This document shows, in pieces, positions 29,740 through 33,241 of a stretch of DNA of 33,241 nt. Each line of letters opens with the position of its first letter. The first letter of the stretch is position 1. The position numbers were made by a program, and so were the translations under genes. The notes under the pieces were generated by a model. It was not told the DNA's origin, did no database searches, and saw nothing but the letters and a program-made list of their open reading frames with translations. The stretch comes from JAUPVS01 sp037139495 (GTDB lineage: Bacteria; Patescibacteriota; Saccharimonadia; Saccharimonadales; JAUPVS01), in contig JBAXGG010000008.1 of the NCBI GenBank assembly GCA_037139495.1, forward strand, positions 1-33,241, in the 5' to 3' direction.

Positions 29740-31023
29740 CTACTTCTTAGTAGCGTAGTCAACAAGCTTGCCGATAGTTTTTTCACTTAGAATACGCATA
29801 GCAACGTCACGACGATTTTCTGGTTTATCGAGCTCTGCCTGCATAGCAGCATCTTGATACTGACTTTTTAGAAGTAGGATTCTTTGATCTAACTCATCAG
29901 GGTCAACTTTAAGGCTCTCCTGATCGGAAATTTCGCTGAGAACGAGTCCTGCTTTGACGCGGGTTCCAGCATTTGGGCGCTCACGCTGGCGATGCTCTTC
30001 TTCGGTTATACCTTCTTCTTTAAGGTGTTCTTCCCAGGTCTGGCCACGGTACATAAGGTTCTGACGCTCTTCGCGTTCGGCTGATTCTAGCTGTTCATCG
30101 ATTAAAACTTCGGGTACATCGACAGTGCTTTTTGAAGTAATTTTTTCTAGTAGCTGGTTTTGATAGTCGCGGTCGCTTGCCTGCTGACGCTCCATAGTTA
30201 ACTGGGTTTTGATATCATCTTTAAGGTCTTTTAGTGTCTTAAAAGGTCCAACTTTTTTAGCAAATTCATCATCTAATTTTGGCTGGCTAAGTTCTTGGAC
30301 CTTGTTCACAATGACGGCAAATGTAACAGCTTTGCTAGCTAAAGCTTTAACACCATAATCTTTAGGAAATTTAAGTTCAAAGGTCTTTTTGGCGCCCGGT
30401 TTTAAGCCAATAAGATTTTCTTCGAATCCAGGGATAAAGTTATTACTGCCGAGAACTAGAGGGTAATCCTTTCCGTCGGCACCGTTAACTGGCTGTCCTT
30501 TCGCATCTGTACCCTTAAAGTCGATCATAACTTCATCGCCATTCTTGGCAGATCGTTCAACATTAACTTTATCAGCAGCCCTTTCCTTTAGACTGTTTAA
30601 CACATCAGTAATGTCTGCGGCGTTAATTGTCACGGTTGGTTTGGCTAATTTGATCTTTTTGTAATCGGGCAAAACAATTTTACCAACAACAGCAACTTTA
30701 ATTTCGGCTTCTAGCAAAGTAAAAGGAACAAACTTTTTCACCGTTACTACTGGTTGAGCAACTGGACGTAATTTGTCTTTACTAACAGCTTGGGTATAAG
30801 CGTAATTAATTGCTTCTTCGATAACTTCACTCTGCAAAACATTTTGGTCTAGATTTTTCTCAATAACTGCGGCTGGGGCTTTTCCTGGACGAAAGCCGGG
30901 TAGTTTTAAGGTAGCGCCAAGCTGCTGGACGGCAGCTTTTTTGATAGGTGCTAAATCGGCTTGATTAGCCACAAACGAAAGGGTTACTGATGTAGGACTG
31001 TCATTGGTATTTTTTACTTGCAT
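29740..31023 (-). CDS. tig: Trigger factor (ribosome-associated chaperone and prolyl isomerase)
   Basis: 427 residues, the usual size. The N-terminal ribosome-binding domain carries the signature GFRPGKAP at 43-50, which contacts L23. The FKBP-like isomerase domain (about 150-245) shows AKNGDEVMIDFKGTDAKG and NNFIPGFEENLIGLKPGAKKTFEL. The C-terminal chaperone arms follow, rich in Glu, Gln and Lys. It has its own near-leaderless promoter and is upstream of clpP, the tig-clp neighbourhood common in bacteria, though clpX does not follow. Confidence 0.97.
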   Translation of the reverse strand: MQVKNTNDSPTSVTLSFVANQADLAPIKKAAVQQLGATLKLPGFRPGKAPAAVIEKNLDQNVLQSEVIEEAINYAYTQAVSKDKLRPVAQPVVTVKKFVPFTLLEAEIKVAVVGKIVLPDYKKIKLAKPTVTINAADITDVLNSLKERAADKVNVERSAKNGDEVMIDFKGTDAKGQPVNGADGKDYPLVLGSNNFIPGFEENLIGLKPGAKKTFELKFPKDYGVKALASKAVTFAVIVNKVQELSQPKLDDEFAKKVGPFKTLKDLKDDIKTQLTMERQQASDRDYQNQLLEKITSKSTVDVPEVLIDEQLESAEREERQNLMYRGQTWEEHLKEEGITEEEHRQRERPNAGTRVKAGLVLSEISDQESLKVDPDELDQRILLLKSQYQDAAMQAELDKPENRRDVAMRILSEKTIGKLVDYATKK

Positions 31024-31031
31024 AGGTTCCG

Positions 31032-31060
31032 ACTATACCAGAAAATATTAGTACAGTCGA
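31032..31060 (-). promoter_or_regulatory. tig promoter
   Basis: Minus strand TCGACT (31060-31055), 17-base spacer ending in TGG, TATAGT (31037-31032): an extended -10. It ends eight bases before the tig ATG, so the leader would be about one or two bases. No Shine-Dalgarno is present. Confidence 0.6.
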
Positions 31061-31494
31061 CTGGCTAATAGTGTACCGGTAGTAATAAACCAAATCATCT
31101 CAACGGGCCATAGTTTTGAGTTAGTGTGAGTTTGGATGAGTTTATGGAACTTTGCTATCCTGGGCCAGTTTTTAATGCCTACGTTGCGTTTATAGGAAAT
31201 GTAATAAGCCCACATTAAATCTGGGCTCATAGAAACAAAACTACACGTCAATAACAAATAAACGCCAGGTGGCTTCAGTATTAACAAGGTAGTTAATATA
31301 CTAAGTGCGAAACCGATATCGGCCACCAACCATATAAAAAACTTTAAGCTATGGCAATCGCTGGCCGGGTAATCAAAATGTGGTAGTGCGTCAAGCGCGA
31401 AGTGCGATGCAAAAGCCAACGGAATTGCCAGAACCGGGATATGCACAAACGTCGCCACCAAAGCCCCAGTAACCGCGTGGTTGGTAGCCGTCAT
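31048..31494 (-). CDS. Putative membrane-bound metal-dependent hydrolase (YdjM/DUF457-like)
   Basis: 148 residues starting immediately after the hisS stop (TAG ATG). Four or so hydrophobic segments are seen (about 8-30, 52-75, 77-90, 130-145). Potential metal ligands are His6, the HFALDALPHFD motif (His31, Asp35, His39, Asp41), and Asp92 in SPDLMW, a pattern resembling the YdjM-type inner-membrane hydrolases. This resemblance is by motif only; the substrate is unknown. It is co-directional with hisS and the tig promoter overlaps its 3' end. Confidence 0.7.
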   Translation of the reverse strand: MTATNHAVTGALVATFVHIPVLAIPLAFASHFALDALPHFDYPASDCHSLKFFIWLVADIGFALSILTTLLILKPPGVYLLLTCSFVSMSPDLMWAYYISYKRNVGIKNWPRIAKFHKLIQTHTNSKLWPVEMIWFITTGTLLASRLY

Positions 31495-32778
31495 CTAGCT
31501 TTTTAGTAACTTTGTTAGCTGCATAAGGTTCAGACTGATTGTTTTGCCTGACCGTAAATCTTTTAGCGTAAACGTGTTTTCTTGAAGTTCTTTTTTACCA
31601 ATAAAAATTACATAATGCAGATTTTTTTTATCGGCTGTCTTGGTCTGCTTGTCCGGTTTACGACCGGTTGTATCAACTACTAAATTTAACCCTGCTTGCC
31701 GTAGAGCCTGTAGTGTCGGTTGAGATTCGGCGTATGTATCGCCCACTAGAACAACGTAAAGATCGCTTTCCGGCTTATCCTTTGGCAGCAATTTATGAGT
31801 TTCCAGGAAATTCTGTAACGTTACATCGCCCATTCCAAAACCAACTGTTGGCACTGGCTCAACCCCAAAAAGCCCAACCAAACCGTCATAACGACCACCG
31901 CCAAACATGGCACGGTTGTTATCGGGGTGAGTATCGAATACCTCAAAAACAATGTCGGTATAGTAGTCAAAACCACGCATTAGAGTAATATCAAAAACGG
32001 CGTTAGTCAGGCCAGAGTCGAGTAGTAGCTTTTGTAATCTTTCTATTTCGCCAACAGATGGGTGTTTTTGCAAAATTTTCGGCAAATCTTGAACATTTTT
32101 AGCCTGTAAGATACTGATTAACTTATTCGTAATCGGTTGGTCTTGGATAATTTCCTGCAACGCTTCTGAGAAAACTTCTACATCCATTTTATGCATCCGG
32201 TCAATTAATTTGGCCGAATCGTGAGCTCTAGCCGGTTTTAATCCTAGATAATTTTCAAAGATATGATTCATCAGCTTACGAGTATTCAACTTAATAACGT
32301 AACTTTCACGACTAGCTCCAAACTGCTGTAAAATGCCGTCAGCCACTAAAATAAGTTCGTGTTCGGCTTCCAGCCCAGCTACACCAAATATATCAACATT
32401 AAGTTGCCAATGCTCCCTTAGCCGACCTCGTTGTGGACGTTCGTATCGCCATAAATTAGGGATCGAATACCAGCGTAAAGGATAAGCCAGTTCCTGCCGC
32501 TTAGCAGCCACCATACGGCTGACAGTCGGGGTCATCTCGGGTCGTATTACAACCTTGCGATCACCTCTATCGGTGAAGGAATAAGTTTGATCATTAACGA
32601 TTTCTTCGCCGGTTTTAGCCAAGTATAGCTCTATGGGTTCAAGAATCGGGGCGTCATACTCTTCGTATCCAAAGCTTTCAACAACTCGTCGCATGATGTT
32701 AAACATGAATTTTTGTAAACGCTTATCTTCGGGATAAAAGTCGCGCGCACCTTTGTAGGGTTGGGTTGATAATACCAT
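31495..32778 (-). CDS. hisS: Histidyl-tRNA synthetase
   Basis: 427 residues, the usual size. It charges tRNA-His. The class II motif 2 lies at about 102-131 (WYSIPNLWRYERPQRGRLREH, then QLNVDIFG). The histidine-specific segment is MRGFDYYTDIVFEVF and motif 3 is GGRYDGLVG followed by PTVGFGMGDV. The C-terminal anticodon-binding domain starts near 335 (YVVLVGDTYAESQPTLQALR). An extended -10 (TGG TACAAT) ends seven bases before the ATG, so the message is likely leaderless. Confidence 0.97.
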   Translation of the reverse strand: MVLSTQPYKGARDFYPEDKRLQKFMFNIMRRVVESFGYEEYDAPILEPIELYLAKTGEEIVNDQTYSFTDRGDRKVVIRPEMTPTVSRMVAAKRQELAYPLRWYSIPNLWRYERPQRGRLREHWQLNVDIFGVAGLEAEHELILVADGILQQFGASRESYVIKLNTRKLMNHIFENYLGLKPARAHDSAKLIDRMHKMDVEVFSEALQEIIQDQPITNKLISILQAKNVQDLPKILQKHPSVGEIERLQKLLLDSGLTNAVFDITLMRGFDYYTDIVFEVFDTHPDNNRAMFGGGRYDGLVGLFGVEPVPTVGFGMGDVTLQNFLETHKLLPKDKPESDLYVVLVGDTYAESQPTLQALRQAGLNLVVDTTGRKPDKQTKTADKKNLHYVIFIGKKELQENTFTLKDLRSGKTISLNLMQLTKLLKS

Positions 32779-32785
32779 TGTGTAA

Positions 32786-32794
32786 ATTGTACCA
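32786..32794 (-). promoter_or_regulatory. Extended -10 of the hisS promoter
   Basis: Minus strand TGG (32794-32792) followed by TACAAT (32791-32786), ending seven bases before the hisS ATG. No Shine-Dalgarno is present and no good -35 is seen. Confidence 0.5.
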
Positions 32795-33241
32795 GAGAAT
32801 CGGTTTAGATGGTGACATGCTTAATCTAACAAGGATAGCTTTATTCTAAATTTTTTCTAGATATGCAAGGCTTGAGCAGCAATTTATTCATACCAAGCTC
32901 CGTGAATTCCATCTGTATTTCATTTCAAGAAACTTTTTCGTCAGACCAAAATATGAGTACATTTAGTCAATCCTTCCGTTCCTAAAACTGATTCAATCGT
33001 TTCGATAACGGAACCTAGGTGTTTTAAATTCGTTATAAGCAACATCTATAACGATTCCGTATTCCATTAAAGCTAGTACAGGTTGACCAAAATTTTGATT
33101 TGCGTGAGATATACAACTTTGAACCAATGAAAGATGAGGCCACATTCAATCAATCGGCTATCTGAGAAACAAAGATACTAGTCCTAAAATACGATTGAGA
33201 TTTAAGCCACTTGCTAGGTTATTTTACTGTGGGGTATGCAA
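32795..33241. other. Intergenic stretch without a convincing gene
   Basis: About 450 A/T-rich bases upstream of hisS. No ORF of 60 codons or more, no tRNA-like T-loop and no terminator were seen. Two short minus-strand frames (32993-33145 and one overlapping it) look mildly protein-like and could be remains of a decayed gene, but neither has a ribosome-binding site. Confidence 0.5.

Noticed and set aside
31668..31988. 106-codon plus-strand ORF antisense to hisS
   Set aside because: Shadow of hisS; no start signals and no recognisable domain.
1..33241. Alternative genetic code (UGA as Gly), as in Gracilibacteria/Absconditabacteria
   Set aside because: No in-frame UGA occurs in the conserved genes, and UGA is used as a stop (for example at 15903-15905).
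1..33241. tRNA or rRNA genes, CRISPR arrays, insertion sequences
   Set aside because: No T-loop motifs, direct-repeat arrays, transposase-like proteins or terminal repeats were seen; the non-ribosomal island has no flanking repeats.

Overview
The window is a long, almost entirely minus-strand block of housekeeping genes: hisS, tig, clpP, rpoB, rpoC, the str genes (rpsL, rpsG, fusA, tuf), rpsJ, and then the S10, spc and alpha ribosomal-protein genes down to the first codons of rpsI. Three features point to a Candidate Phyla Radiation (Patescibacteria) bacterium, most likely Saccharibacteria (TM7). There is no rpmD (L30) between rpsE and rplO. There is no adk or map between secY and infA. Genes are very tightly packed, with many TAATG stop/start overlaps. 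UGA is used only as a stop here, which argues against the UGA-recoding Gracilibacteria and Absconditabacteria. The assignment to Saccharibacteria is inference; no 16S gene is present.

Layout from high to low coordinates, which is the direction of transcription. 33241-32779 holds no convincing gene. hisS is followed by a YdjM-like membrane protein, tig and a small membrane protein. clpP has its own promoter overlapped by a perfect CIRCE (HrcA) operator. Then come rpoB-rpoC, rpsL-rpsG-fusA, a 61-residue membrane ORF, and tuf with its own promoter and intrinsic terminator. rpsJ also has its own promoter and terminator. The window then breaks from the usual order: between rpsJ and rplC lie three non-ribosomal genes. 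After that the operon resumes from a new promoter and structured leader: rplC, rplD, rplW, rplB, rpsS, rplV, rpsC, rplP, rpmC, rpsQ, rplN, rplX, rplE, rpsN, rpsH, rplF, rplR, rpsE, rplO, secY, infA, rpmJ, rpsM, rpsK, rpsD, rpoA, rplQ, rplM, rpsI.

The most unusual region is 14330-15905. Two plus-strand genes encode divergent paralogues of about 200 residues. Both carry WHxD, a distal His, and an Arg exactly 13 residues after that His, which is the pattern of Fe(II)/2-oxoglutarate-dependent oxygenases. A small multi-pass membrane protein lies between them on the opposite strand. All three have a -10-like hexamer ending exactly six bases before the start codon, as expected for leaderless mRNAs, whereas most of the neighbouring ribosomal and elongation-factor genes use Shine-Dalgarno sites. 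The rpsJ terminator is encoded inside the second oxygenase-like gene. The island therefore separates S10 from the L3 operon both physically and transcriptionally.

Other departures from the norm are in core proteins. EF-G has NKIN in place of NKxD and lacks the usual SA motif of G5. RpoC has lost all cysteines of its N-terminal zinc ribbon and two of four at the second zinc site. L36, S14 and S4 are all zinc-free forms.
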